64,000 nucleotides of DNA from Prevotella multiformis DSM 16608 (GTDB taxonomy: Bacteria > Bacteroidota > Bacteroidia > Bacteroidales > Bacteroidaceae). The notes under the pieces were generated by a model. The model ran no database searches. It was not told the origin of the DNA and was given only the letters and a program-made list of their open reading frames with translations. Where the stretch lies: the NCBI RefSeq assembly GCF_000191065.1, contig NZ_GL872282.1:365167-429166 (forward strand), written 5' to 3'. A program made the translations under genes and the position numbers. Numbering within the stretch: the first letter of the stretch is position 1; each line of letters opens with the position of its first letter. Of the stretch, positions 1-7,364 are shown piece by piece.

Positions 1-264
1 CCCGGGACGTGTATCCAGACCCGTGACACCTTCACACTCGAACCGTTTCACCCATGAGTTCACTGATATGTCTGTCATTTCTGTTTGAATACCGACGTCT
101 TTTGATGTTAGGCCATTGGATTTCAACAGTATGGCACGGCAACGCATACGGAAGGAATGACTCTTACCACGACGGAAGCCCTCCTCCAACTGAAGACGCT
201 CTTTGTCTGTCAGTTCTATAATCTTGATCTTTCCGATAGTTGTACTTCTTTTATATGTTCGCAC
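1..264 (-). CDS. IS630-family transposase, N-terminal part (runs off the window)
   Basis: The minus strand stays open from about 264 to the left edge. It encodes a helix-turn-helix start: IELTDKERLQLEEG, then RRGKSHSFRMRCRAILL and NSWVKRFE..GVTGLDTRPG. This is the DNA-binding N-terminus typical of IS630/Tc1-mariner transposases. The catalytic DDE part would lie left of base 1. The start is unclear. An in-frame GTG at 262-264 overlaps the -7 promoter box at 264-271, so translation may begin further inside, but no in-frame ATG is seen before the conserved region. It sits next to an IS66 remnant, so this end is a mosaic of insertion sequences. Family assignment is from motif memory; whether the element is intact cannot be judged. 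Confidence 0.8.
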   Translation of the reverse strand, partial: MRTYKRSTTIGKIKIIELTDKERLQLEEGFRRGKSHSFRMRCRAILLKSNGLTSKDVGIQTEMTDISVNSWVKRFECEGVTGLDTRPG

Positions 265-271
265 AAAGGTA
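264..271 (-). promoter_or_regulatory. -7 promoter box in front of the IS630 transposase
   Basis: Minus-strand TACCTTTG, matching the Bacteroidetes TAnnTTTG box. It abuts the transposase reading frame, so the leader would be very short. Confidence 0.5.
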
Positions 272-309
272 CGCAAAAAATATGATATAAAGTGTTTTTC
301 AACATCTAC

Positions 310-447
310 TTAAAACACATAGACACAGCCGTCAGAAGGGTTGAAGTCATTACCACGTACGAATTGACATAAGCGGAGGATTCCCTGACGCATATCAACA
401 GGAGTACAACAAACACGATAAACATTTGTTTCGTTGAGTGCAAACAT
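310..447 (-). pseudogene. IS66 TnpB (accessory protein) remnant, 45 codons
   Basis: An ATG at 445-447 opens MFALNETNVYRVCCTPVDMRQG, then LRLCQFVRGN and FNPSDGCVYVF, followed by a stop. This matches the first third of IS66 Orf2/TnpB, which normally runs past 100 residues and continues after the VYxF motif. The frame ends there and is followed within about 45 bases by the promoter of the IS630 copy. The gene therefore looks interrupted or truncated by that junction. Its own -7 box lies at 462-469. No TnpA or TnpC is seen, so it should be inert. Confidence 0.75.
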
Positions 448-461
448 ATTTTTTTTTTGCA

Positions 462-469
462 CAAAGGTA
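462..469 (-). promoter_or_regulatory. -7 promoter box of the IS66 TnpB remnant
   Basis: Minus-strand TACCTTTG 15 bases before the ATG, separated by an A-run. It is probably the original promoter of the truncated IS66 gene. Confidence 0.5.
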
Positions 470-574
470 GGAAACAAAACATATCGGAAAAAGACGGCGA
501 ATATTGGATGCTTACGTTTTATGTTATATACTCTAATAACGTTTCCGATTCGGATTTATTGTATACCCGTTGTT

Positions 575-636
575 AATACCCTTATATGGGTGTTCGTCAA
601 TACCCTTGTATGGGTGTTCACTGATACCCTTATATG
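575..636. repeat. 24-base tandem repeat, about 2.6 units
   Basis: Units begin AATACCCTTATATGGGTGTT at 575, 599 and (partial) 623, with few mismatches. Each unit carries the small inverted repeat ACCC-N6-GGGT. The repeat lies between the IS66 remnant and the SMI1 gene. A plus-strand open frame across it encodes an 8-residue repeat, but it has no family features and is not called. Confidence 0.75.
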
Positions 637-658
637 ACTAATATCACGAGGCTTTATA

Positions 659-1246
659 TTACCTTTTAATTGGGGTGGTATAAAGGTCTTCATCTATTTT
701 TCTTCCCCTCTCATCAAACAGTGAGTATATCCTCTTTAACTCTGATATAAGCATTTGCTCGAACGTTTCCCATTGGAATAGGGAGGTTGCATCGTCTCTA
801 TCACAATAGTGCACGGTGCTTGTTCTTTTATCTATATAAAGATAAGAACCGTCCCAGTCATAACCGCCTATAAAGAAATGGTCGTCTGCGGCATTTCGAG
901 GTCTTTCCCGAATGTTTGCCGTAATAATCGAAAACGGTTGGCGGCTTTCATCAGTGCTTCTTTTATTGTTTCTTCTTAACCCGTCTAAACAAAAGGTTCC
1001 AGCCAATATGTCTAACCCATTGCTTACATCTAACAAGAATTTTTTATAATCGATGGGAATTTCCATGCCCAATTCTTTCTCCAATGCTTGGACATCGTTC
1101 TTACTTAGCGGAGGATACAGGGTGTTTAGCCAAGCCTCGGGGGCTATATGGGGCGCTTTTCCTATAAGGATTGCACCGGTGGATTGGGATTCTTCAATAC
1201 CCTGGTTCTGAAATCTATAAATTAAATCCCTATATGTTTTATTCAT
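659..1246 (-). CDS. SMI1/KNR4 (SUKH) family immunity-type protein
   Basis: 195 residues, no signal peptide. The central block LSKNDVQALEKELGMEIP..YKKFL..SNG followed by GTFCLDGLRR is the SUKH fold signature: an acidic helix, then DYKKFL, then NG. SUKH proteins commonly act as cytosolic antidotes to nuclease toxins delivered by polymorphic toxin systems. This gene lies 78 bases downstream of an HNH nuclease module on the same strand, the usual toxin-then-immunity order. Base composition is AT-rich compared with the rod operon that follows. That it neutralises the adjacent nuclease is inferred from position only. Confidence 0.8.
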   Translation of the reverse strand: MNKTYRDLIYRFQNQGIEESQSTGAILIGKAPHIAPEAWLNTLYPPLSKNDVQALEKELGMEIPIDYKKFLLDVSNGLDILAGTFCLDGLRRNNKRSTDESRQPFSIITANIRERPRNAADDHFFIGGYDWDGSYLYIDKRTSTVHYCDRDDATSLFQWETFEQMLISELKRIYSLFDERGRKIDEDLYTTPIKR

Positions 1247-1324
1247 ATTCTGTTTTTCTATATACGCTATACTATTTATGATAAAGGCTCATCATTAAAA
1301 ATGAAGAATTTGACAATAGTTGAT

Positions 1325-1579
1325 TTAATCTCTATTGATTTTCTTCCCACTTGATGGATTCCTGTAATTACCTTTATGCCTACTAAGATGTTCTCCACCT
1401 TTCTTCACAAATTCAATATTTGACGGATCACCAGCATCTTCTGGATGTCCTTTTACACTATTAATGTGATGTCCTTCGTAACCCTTTACTTTTCCTGTTT
1501 CTTTTAATTCCTTTAATTCTTTCTTTGTCCATCTTCTGGAACCGCACCCTGTCCTTTCCCCTAATTCCGCAGTGTACAA
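1325..1579 (-). CDS. HNH nuclease toxin C-terminal module (GHH type), N-terminally truncated
   Basis: About 75 residues carry a compact nuclease core: WTKKELKELKETGKV, then GYEGHHINSVKGHP, DPSNIEFV and EHLSRHKGNYRN. These motifs are typical of the HNH/GHH tips of Rhs, CDI and other polymorphic toxins. A full toxin would have a long delivery region upstream; none is present. The frame opens at a TTG (1577-1579), and its first residues are encoded by the end of the dispersed repeat at 1564-1684, so the toxin body appears replaced at that junction. A promoter box at 1695-1702 could still drive it. It may be a silent cassette used for tip exchange, or a decayed orphan. The SUKH gene follows. Confidence 0.7.
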   Translation of the reverse strand: MYTAELGERTGCGSRRWTKKELKELKETGKVKGYEGHHINSVKGHPEDAGDPSNIEFVKKGGEHLSRHKGNYRNPSSGKKINRD

Positions 1580-1684
1580 TCATGTAAGGAATCCAAGTGG
1601 CAGAGAAACAAAGTCTTCAAAACACTTGGATGCGTCAGAATTTTCACCGATCTTGGTGCTGCAAACATAACAAGCAAGCAAAAA
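1564..1684 (-). repeat. Dispersed ~110-base repeat, copy 1
   Basis: On the minus strand it contains ATGTTTGCAGCAC, GTGAAAATTCTGAC, CCAAGTGTTTTGA and CACTTGGATT, collinear with copies at 47961-48070 and 51153-51274. CCAAGTG and CACTTGG can pair as a stem. This copy is the most diverged and is fused to the toxin frame. Confidence 0.8.
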
Positions 1685-1694
1685 ACTGACATGA

Positions 1695-1702
1695 CAAAGG
1701 TA
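1695..1702 (-). promoter_or_regulatory. -7 promoter box upstream of repeat copy 1 and the toxin module
   Basis: Minus-strand TACCTTTG. A transcript from it would cross the repeat and enter the HNH frame about 115 bases later. Confidence 0.5.
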
Positions 1703-1948
1703 GCAATTAAAAACGAGAATATCACTCCTTTCTGAGGAATCTATCACATCATGGATGTTTTTTCAAAGTCGGGTTTTGAGAAACTTACTGAATCTGTATT
1801 GGGCAGACACGGATGCAGCGTAGGCATCCCGAACTTTAGCCGTCTGACTTCCCTGTCGTAGGGGCAATCATGCCGTTGTCATGTCTGGCCATTGAAGTAT
1901 CTTGCTGCCGCGGCCATAGCCTTGGTCTCCGTCCCCGGCCCATGGCTT
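1703..1948. other. Gene-free stretch between rodA and the toxin region
   Basis: Together with the repeat and promoter to its left, this gives about 370 bases without a gene. It is the 3' side of the rod operon. I see no clear terminator and no convincing frame other than shadows of rodA. Confidence 0.5.
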
Positions 1949-3424
1949 CTATTGCCGGATCAGGTTGCGCCCGGCATCGATACGGAGGAAGATAAAGAGA
2001 AGCAGGGTAAAGCCCCACAGAGAGGAACCGCCGTAACTGAAGAAAGGCAGCGGAATGCCGATGACAGGCGTCAGGCCGAGCACCATTCCGACATTGATGA
2101 AAAGATGGAACAGGAAAATCCCCGCGACACAATAGCCATAGACCCGCCCGAACTTGAAAGGCTGCCGCTCGGCAAGATACATCAGCCGCAGGATAAGGCA
2201 GAGGAACAGGATGAGCACGGCAGCCGACCCGAGGAATCCCTCCTCCTCGCCGACGGTACAGAATATAAAGTCGGTATCCTGCTCCGGCACGAACTTGAGT
2301 TTCGTCTGCGTACCGTTCAGGAATCCCTTGCCCTGCAGGCCGCCCGACCCGATGGCAATCTCGCTCTGGTGGACATTGTAGCCTGCTCCCGCCAGATCCT
2401 CGTCAAGACCCAAAAGGACGTTGATGCGCACACGCTGGTGAGGCTGCATGACATCATTCAGCACATAGTCGGCCGAATAGAAGAAAGCTATCGACCCCAA
2501 AGCGAACAATGCTATATAGAAATAATTGGCAAAGCGTGTGTTCAGGGCGTTGTAGACCAGATAACCGATGACACCGGCCGACAACACCAGCTGTACCCAG
2601 ACGATATCAAAAGGAATGACGAACTCGGAGAAGAGCAGCGCCAGTGCGGTGAAACCAAAGACATAAGCGAGCAGCAGGCGCGTCTTACCCCTGTCGCCCA
2701 CATACACCCACACCATGACCGACGAGAAAATCTGGACAAGCAGCAGGACAACGAACTTGCCCACAGAGGTGGGCGTATCCCACAGCAGAACCTCCTCGTA
2801 CTTGATGCCGACCACGAAGTAAACGACCATCGCCAGCCCCATGAAGAGGAACGACCCCGGCATTCCTTCCCGGTAGAACATGAGAAAGAACGACAGATAG
2901 ACAAGGGCGGAGCCCGTCTCCCGCTGTCCTACAATACAGAGCATCGGCAGGAAGATGATGCCGCAGGCCCCGGCAAAGTGTTTCCAGTTCTTCATGGTGA
3001 AACCATAGGCCGACATGAACTTGGCGATCGCCAGGGCGGTGGCGAACTTGGCGAACTCGGCAGGCTGCAGGCGGAGCGGTCCCATGACTATCCACGACCG
3101 CGACCCCTTGATGCTGTGGGGATTGAAGATGGTGGCGAAGAGTAACAGCACGAGAAGGCCGTAGATAATGTAAGCGAAGGTATCGTAGAAGCGGTCGTCC
3201 ATCATCAGAAGTACGAAGCCCAGGCAGACGGACGTGCCGATCCACACGACCTGCATGCCCGAACGGCTGGCCAGCGAGAAGATCTCGGTGTCGCCATACG
3301 TATAACTGGCACCGCAGACACTCACCCATCCGAAGACGAGCAGTGCGATGTAGATACCTATCGTCCACCAGTCCAGCGAACGGAGCACCCCGGGCTGTCT
3401 GTCTGCTGTATAATTACTTGGCAC
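1949..3424 (-). CDS. rodA: Rod-shape-determining peptidoglycan polymerase RodA
   Basis: 491 residues, a polytopic SEDS glycosyltransferase that polymerises lipid II in the elongasome with PBP2. Visible signatures include RSWIVMGPLRLQPAEFAKF, the loop FVPEQDTDFIFCTVGEEEG, and LGLTPVIGIPLPFFSYGGSS near the C-terminus. It is longer than many RodA proteins because of extra membrane-spanning sequence in the middle (about residues 215-310). It is the last gene of purH-mreBCD-mrdA-rodA. Its ATG overlaps the end of mrdA by 11 bases, which favours translational coupling of polymerase and transpeptidase. Assignment is secure. Confidence 0.97.
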   Translation of the reverse strand: MPSNYTADRQPGVLRSLDWWTIGIYIALLVFGWVSVCGASYTYGDTEIFSLASRSGMQVVWIGTSVCLGFVLLMMDDRFYDTFAYIIYGLLVLLLFATIFNPHSIKGSRSWIVMGPLRLQPAEFAKFATALAIAKFMSAYGFTMKNWKHFAGACGIIFLPMLCIVGQRETGSALVYLSFFLMFYREGMPGSFLFMGLAMVVYFVVGIKYEEVLLWDTPTSVGKFVVLLLVQIFSSVMVWVYVGDRGKTRLLLAYVFGFTALALLFSEFVIPFDIVWVQLVLSAGVIGYLVYNALNTRFANYFYIALFALGSIAFFYSADYVLNDVMQPHQRVRINVLLGLDEDLAGAGYNVHQSEIAIGSGGLQGKGFLNGTQTKLKFVPEQDTDFIFCTVGEEEGFLGSAAVLILFLCLILRLMYLAERQPFKFGRVYGYCVAGIFLFHLFINVGMVLGLTPVIGIPLPFFSYGGSSLWGFTLLLFIFLRIDAGRNLIRQ

Positions 3425-5648
3425 GGTTTACGTTCTCCTTGCTTTTCGACTTGTCTTTGGACGGTTTCCCCTTGTCCTTCGACCTGTCCTTACTTTTATC
3501 TTTGCGCTCCTTGCGGGAGTCCCTGCTGTCCTTCTCTTTCTCCTTTTCCTTCCTGTCGCCTTCCCTGTCTCTGTCCTTGTCTTTCTTCTCCGGCCTGACC
3601 AGTTCTTCCGGTTCGACACGGATGGCAGGGTCGTTCTGCGGCTGCTTGTTCTTCTCCTTCTCCTCCGCCTCTTTCTTCGCCTGCGCCTCCTTTGCCCTGT
3701 CGGCTTCTTCCCGGTCCTGCTTCTCCCTGACCATCTTCAGCGAATCACGGATGATGTTCACACGCTTTATGGAGTCCAGACGGAGGGAGTCGGCATGCGA
3801 CAGCGGCCGCTTGAACGGATAGGAGATATGGCGTTTCTGGATGGCGGCCGCCCTGGCGGCATCGCCTTCGGTCAGCTTCCCGTTGATGTACTGTTCGATC
3901 ATCAGCGACCCGATCGGCACACCGAACTCGGCACCGAAGCCACCGTTCTCCACATAGACGGCAATGGCAATCTTCGGCGTATCGACCGGTGCGAAACCCA
4001 TGAATACGGAGTGGTCCTTGCCGCGGTTCTGCGCCGTACCCGTCTTTCCCGCCAGCGAGTAACCGGGATGAACGGCATGGGCACAGGTTCCGCCGCGTAC
4101 GGAAGACATCATGCCGGCTATCACCTCCTGATAGGCCCGGACGCTTCCTTTCGTCCGATGGCGTTCCATGTATTTGCGGTCGAGCGGCTTCCCCTGGATA
4201 CGGCGCACGACGTGCGGCGTGACGTAATAGCCCCGGTTGGCGATCGTTGCACCGAGATTGGCGATCTGCAGAGGCGTAAGGTTCACCTCGCCCTGTCCGA
4301 TGGAGATGGAGATGACCGACAGCGGGTTCCACGTCTTGAAAGCATGGTCGTAGAACTTCGCATTCGGAATCATCCCGCGCTTCTCACCGGGAAGGTCGAT
4401 GCCCAGCTTGTATCCGAATCCCATGGACACCATGTAGTCGCGCCAGACATCCATGGCATCGTCGAGTGTCCTGTACTTGCGGCGGTTGGAGAGCATGTGG
4501 TAAAGTCCCCAGCAGAAGAAGCTGTTGCAGGAAGTGCTGATGGCGGGGACCAGCGAGAGCGGGGACGGATGACTGTGGCAGCCTACGTGCAGTCCCTTGA
4601 AATAGAAACCGTGGTGACAGGGATACCGGGTAGAATCGGAGATGATTCCCTCCGTATAATACGTGACGGCCTGACCGGTCTTGAATGTCGACCCCGGGGG
4701 ATACTGTCCCATGATGGCACGGTTGAGCAGAGGTTTCGCCGGGTCAAGCGTAAGGTCGTGCTGGTACTTTCCGCGCAGCTTGCCGATCATCGCCCGGGGA
4801 TCGAAGGTCGGCGAAGACACCATCGCCAGAACCTGTCCTGTCTTCGGCTCGATCGCCACGACGGCGCCGAGCTTGCCCTCCATCAGCCGTTCGCCGAGTG
4901 CCTGGAGATCGGCATCAAGGCCGAGCTGCAGGTCACGTCCGGGGTGCGGCCGCTGGTCGTACTTGCCGTTCTGGTAACGTCCCTGTATCTGGCCGTGGGC
5001 GTCGCGGAGCAGGATCTGCACACCCTTGCGTCCGCGCAGGTCCTTTTCGTATTCACGCTCGACGCCCATCTTTCCGATATAGTCGCCCGGCTGGTAGTAG
5101 TCGTCTTCCTCTATGTCGCTCTGGCTCACCTCCGCCACGTCGCCGAGCACGTGTGCGGCGACAGGACGCTGATACTGGCGGACGCTGCGTTTCTGTATGT
5201 AGAAGCCGGGGAAGCGATAGAGCTTCTCCTGAAAGGCACTGAATTCCTTGTCGCTCAGCTGGCTCAGGAAGAGCTGCTGGGTAAAGCGGGAATAGCCGGG
5301 GTTCTTGTTCCGGTCCTTGATGCTGAGCATCCGGTTGATGAAGTCGGCCTTGTTGATATTCAAAGCCTTGCAGAACTCAAGCGTATCGAGGTGGCCGGCC
5401 ATCTCATTGGTGACGACCATGATGTCGTAGGCCGGCTGGTTGTAGACCAGCAGCCTGCCCTTCCTGTCCGTGATCGAACCGCGCGAGGGGAACTCGATCT
5501 TCTTCAGAAAAGCATTCGAGTCGGCGCTCTTCCGATAGTCGTCGCTGGCTATCTGAAGCGCAAAAAGACGTACGATATAGATCGCCACGATGCCGATGGC
5601 GACCGCACTGAGCACAAGGCGGCGATTCTCAAGATTGTAATCTTTCAT
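3414..5648 (-). CDS. mrdA: Penicillin-binding protein 2 (elongasome transpeptidase)
   Basis: 744 residues. An N-terminal membrane anchor (about 11-33) precedes the PBP dimerisation domain and the transpeptidase domain, with the catalytic STFK at 320-323, SCN at 373-375 and KTGT at 535-538. It crosslinks peptidoglycan during lateral growth with RodA and MreBCD. After about residue 640 comes a hundred-residue, extremely charged tail of Lys, Arg, Asp and Glu (many KDK, RKE and KSK runs) that is not part of the usual family and would sit in the periplasm. mreD lies three bases upstream and rodA overlaps the 3' end. Confidence 0.97.
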   Translation of the reverse strand: MKDYNLENRRLVLSAVAIGIVAIYIVRLFALQIASDDYRKSADSNAFLKKIEFPSRGSITDRKGRLLVYNQPAYDIMVVTNEMAGHLDTLEFCKALNINKADFINRMLSIKDRNKNPGYSRFTQQLFLSQLSDKEFSAFQEKLYRFPGFYIQKRSVRQYQRPVAAHVLGDVAEVSQSDIEEDDYYQPGDYIGKMGVEREYEKDLRGRKGVQILLRDAHGQIQGRYQNGKYDQRPHPGRDLQLGLDADLQALGERLMEGKLGAVVAIEPKTGQVLAMVSSPTFDPRAMIGKLRGKYQHDLTLDPAKPLLNRAIMGQYPPGSTFKTGQAVTYYTEGIISDSTRYPCHHGFYFKGLHVGCHSHPSPLSLVPAISTSCNSFFCWGLYHMLSNRRKYRTLDDAMDVWRDYMVSMGFGYKLGIDLPGEKRGMIPNAKFYDHAFKTWNPLSVISISIGQGEVNLTPLQIANLGATIANRGYYVTPHVVRRIQGKPLDRKYMERHRTKGSVRAYQEVIAGMMSSVRGGTCAHAVHPGYSLAGKTGTAQNRGKDHSVFMGFAPVDTPKIAIAVYVENGGFGAEFGVPIGSLMIEQYINGKLTEGDAARAAAIQKRHISYPFKRPLSHADSLRLDSIKRVNIIRDSLKMVREKQDREEADRAKEAQAKKEAEEKEKNKQPQNDPAIRVEPEELVRPEKKDKDRDREGDRKEKEKEKDSRDSRKERKDKSKDRSKDKGKPSKDKSKSKENVNRAK

Positions 5649-5651
5649 ATC

Positions 5652-6152
5652 CTACCGCCTCCTTACGTTCTCGACTACAAGAATAAGAATCAGTGTGAGC
5701 AGCGAACTGCCGCCGATGCACTGCAGCCATTCCAGCACGTTGAAGAAGCTGAACATCTCCAACGAGAAGAAGGCCACATTGTATATCAGGATGAGAATGG
5801 CGGCATACCACGTGTACTGTGGGATGCCGAGCGTGTCCATGCCGGGCTGGAAATCTTCGCTGCTGTCACGAGGGATAAAAGGACGCAGCACAAAGGGCTG
5901 CAGAGCCGCCGTCAGTGTCAGCGACCCGGCGGCGACTCCCGGCGTGTTAGAGAAAGCGTCAATGATGACGCCCATCAGAAAGCCCCACAGCAGGATCGCC
6001 CACTGGGGATAGTCGCGCGGGAAAAGAAGGATGAAATAGACATAAAGCAACGGCGTGGCGACAGCAAACAGATGGATGTGGTTGAGAACAAACACCTGTG
6101 CCACCGTCAGGACGGCAAACCCTAACAAACGTTTAAGGAAATCTACATTCAT
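5652..6152 (-). CDS. mreD: Rod-shape-determining protein MreD
   Basis: 166 residues, almost entirely hydrophobic, with about five membrane spans. Features include FPRDYPQWAILLWGFLMGVI followed by DAFSNTPGVAAGS, the conserved D-x-F/L-G/N-x-P-G region of MreD. It is an inner-membrane component of the elongasome linking MreC to the PBP2-RodA pair. It is separated from mrdA by three bases. The roughly 315-base gap to mreC is unusual for this operon and is discussed with the next entry. Confidence 0.93.
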   Translation of the reverse strand: MNVDFLKRLLGFAVLTVAQVFVLNHIHLFAVATPLLYVYFILLFPRDYPQWAILLWGFLMGVIIDAFSNTPGVAAGSLTLTAALQPFVLRPFIPRDSSEDFQPGMDTLGIPQYTWYAAILILIYNVAFFSLEMFSFFNVLEWLQCIGGSSLLTLILILVVENVRRR

Positions 6153-6157
6153 TCTGT

Positions 6158-6463
6158 CTATTCTAATTCAAAGGGAATCAATGCCTCATGTCCGGCATGT
6201 TCTAAAAACTCCGCATCCGGCTGCTGCTGATATGAATACCGGCCGCTTCCCGTGCCTTGCACTGCATCCGGTTCGGCTGCTTCCACTTCCCTTTCAGCCG
6301 CGGCGTCCGCCGTACGGCTTTCAGGCAGAGCGGCAGCATCCGTCTGCCAAGAGGCGGGAATCCATCGAAGGAACTTCATAGAACCCGCCGTAAGATCTTC
6401 AGCCCACAGGAAGAGAGCCGGCCCCAAGGTTATCCTTCGCCCGGCATACCGCCGCCCGGCCAC
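6158..6463 (-). CDS. Uncertain small protein between mreC and mreD
   Basis: An open frame fills the gap between mreC and mreD, beginning at a GTG three bases after the mreC stop and ending five bases before mreD. An internal ATG would give a 73-residue product starting MKFLRWIPASW. The sequence is Ala- and Glu-rich (ADAAAEREVEAAEPDA) and I recognise no family. It could be a real small operon member, a decayed C-terminal part of mreC, or chance. The tight fit between both neighbours is the only support. Confidence 0.3.
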   Translation of the reverse strand: MAGRRYAGRRITLGPALFLWAEDLTAGSMKFLRWIPASWQTDAAALPESRTADAAAEREVEAAEPDAVQGTGSGRYSYQQQPDAEFLEHAGHEALIPFELE

Positions 6464-6466
6464 CGC

Positions 6467-7351
6467 CTACTGTCCCTGACTGGCATTCTGCTCCTCGAGC
6501 GGCCGGATGGAATCCTGCGCCGCCCTGATGACCTGCCGCTGCTCCCTGACGGAGGCATCATCGATGACGCAGACATCACGGAGGTTGCCGAAATCAGTGG
6601 AGAGCTGTATCTGAAGCCGGTAGGAAAGACCGTCTTCCGAATTATAGACGTGCCTGATCCTGCCGACCAGCACCCCCGCCGGGAACACAGAGGAATAGCC
6701 GCTCGTCACGACGCGGTCGCCCAGCTTGAACTTGGCATGTCGGGGCACATCGTCCAGATAGGCCACGTCGCTGGCCCCTCCGTTCCAGTGGAGGTAGCCG
6801 AAGTAGTCGCGCCCCTGAACGGAACAGCTGATGTTCGACTTCGAGTTCAGCACCGGAATGATGACAGCATAGTGGATGCCCGCCATATAGACGATGCCTA
6901 CGACACCGTTGCCGCATGCCACGCCCATGTCCTTGCGCACCCCGTCCCACGTTCCCTTGTTGATGGTAATGAAGTTGTCGGGGCGGTCGAGTGAATTGGC
7001 AACCACCTTCGCCTGGATCAGACGGAACTTCGACAGGAAACGATACTGCCCGCGGTGCAGGAAGGTGGAATCCTTCGTACGGTCGTAAAGCTGCGAAGAC
7101 AGTTCCTTCACCTGCTGCTCCAGCTCGAGATTGCGCCGGGTCAGCTGCTCGTTCGCCTCGCCCATCGTCAGGTAGGACGTCACCTTCGAGCTCGCCTCGT
7201 AGGCCAGCCCGGCGAAATAGTTCGCTGATGTGAACCACACACTGCCCTGATAGTCATTGAATCGGAACAGGAGAACCATACTCAAGACTTCCAGGGCAAC
7301 GAACAAGAACCAATGCTTGTACTTAGCAAGGAATTCTGTCAGATTGTGCAT
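6467..7351 (-). CDS. mreC: Rod-shape-determining protein MreC
   Basis: 294 residues. It has a short cytosolic start, one membrane span (about 13-30), a coiled-coil (about 63-95, EQLTRRNLELEQQVKELSSQ) and the periplasmic double beta-barrel with VVANSLDRPDNFITINKG, GNGVVGIVYMAG and GDRVVTSGYSSVFPAGVLVG. It scaffolds PBP2 activation in the elongasome. It lies 13 bases downstream of mreB. The C-terminal 35 residues beyond the barrel are hydrophilic. Motifs and operon position make this secure. Confidence 0.95.
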   Translation of the reverse strand: MHNLTEFLAKYKHWFLFVALEVLSMVLLFRFNDYQGSVWFTSANYFAGLAYEASSKVTSYLTMGEANEQLTRRNLELEQQVKELSSQLYDRTKDSTFLHRGQYRFLSKFRLIQAKVVANSLDRPDNFITINKGTWDGVRKDMGVACGNGVVGIVYMAGIHYAVIIPVLNSKSNISCSVQGRDYFGYLHWNGGASDVAYLDDVPRHAKFKLGDRVVTSGYSSVFPAGVLVGRIRHVYNSEDGLSYRLQIQLSTDFGNLRDVCVIDDASVREQRQVIRAAQDSIRPLEEQNASQGQ

Positions 7352-7364
7352 GAACGTCGGTCTG

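Noticed and set aside
434..637. 67-codon plus-strand frame over the IS66 promoter and the 24-base repeats
   Set aside because: It crosses a minus-strand promoter and an A/T-run, and its repetitive end simply translates the tandem repeat.
1892..3145. Plus-strand open frame of 417 codons opposite rodA
   Set aside because: Antisense shadow: composition is Arg/Glu/His/Gln-rich with no motifs, and rodA is unambiguous on the other strand.
3795..6125. Plus-strand open frame of 776 codons opposite mrdA and mreD
   Set aside because: It lies fully antisense to strongly conserved genes, has no promoter or family motifs, and its length is explained by GC-rich codon third positions.
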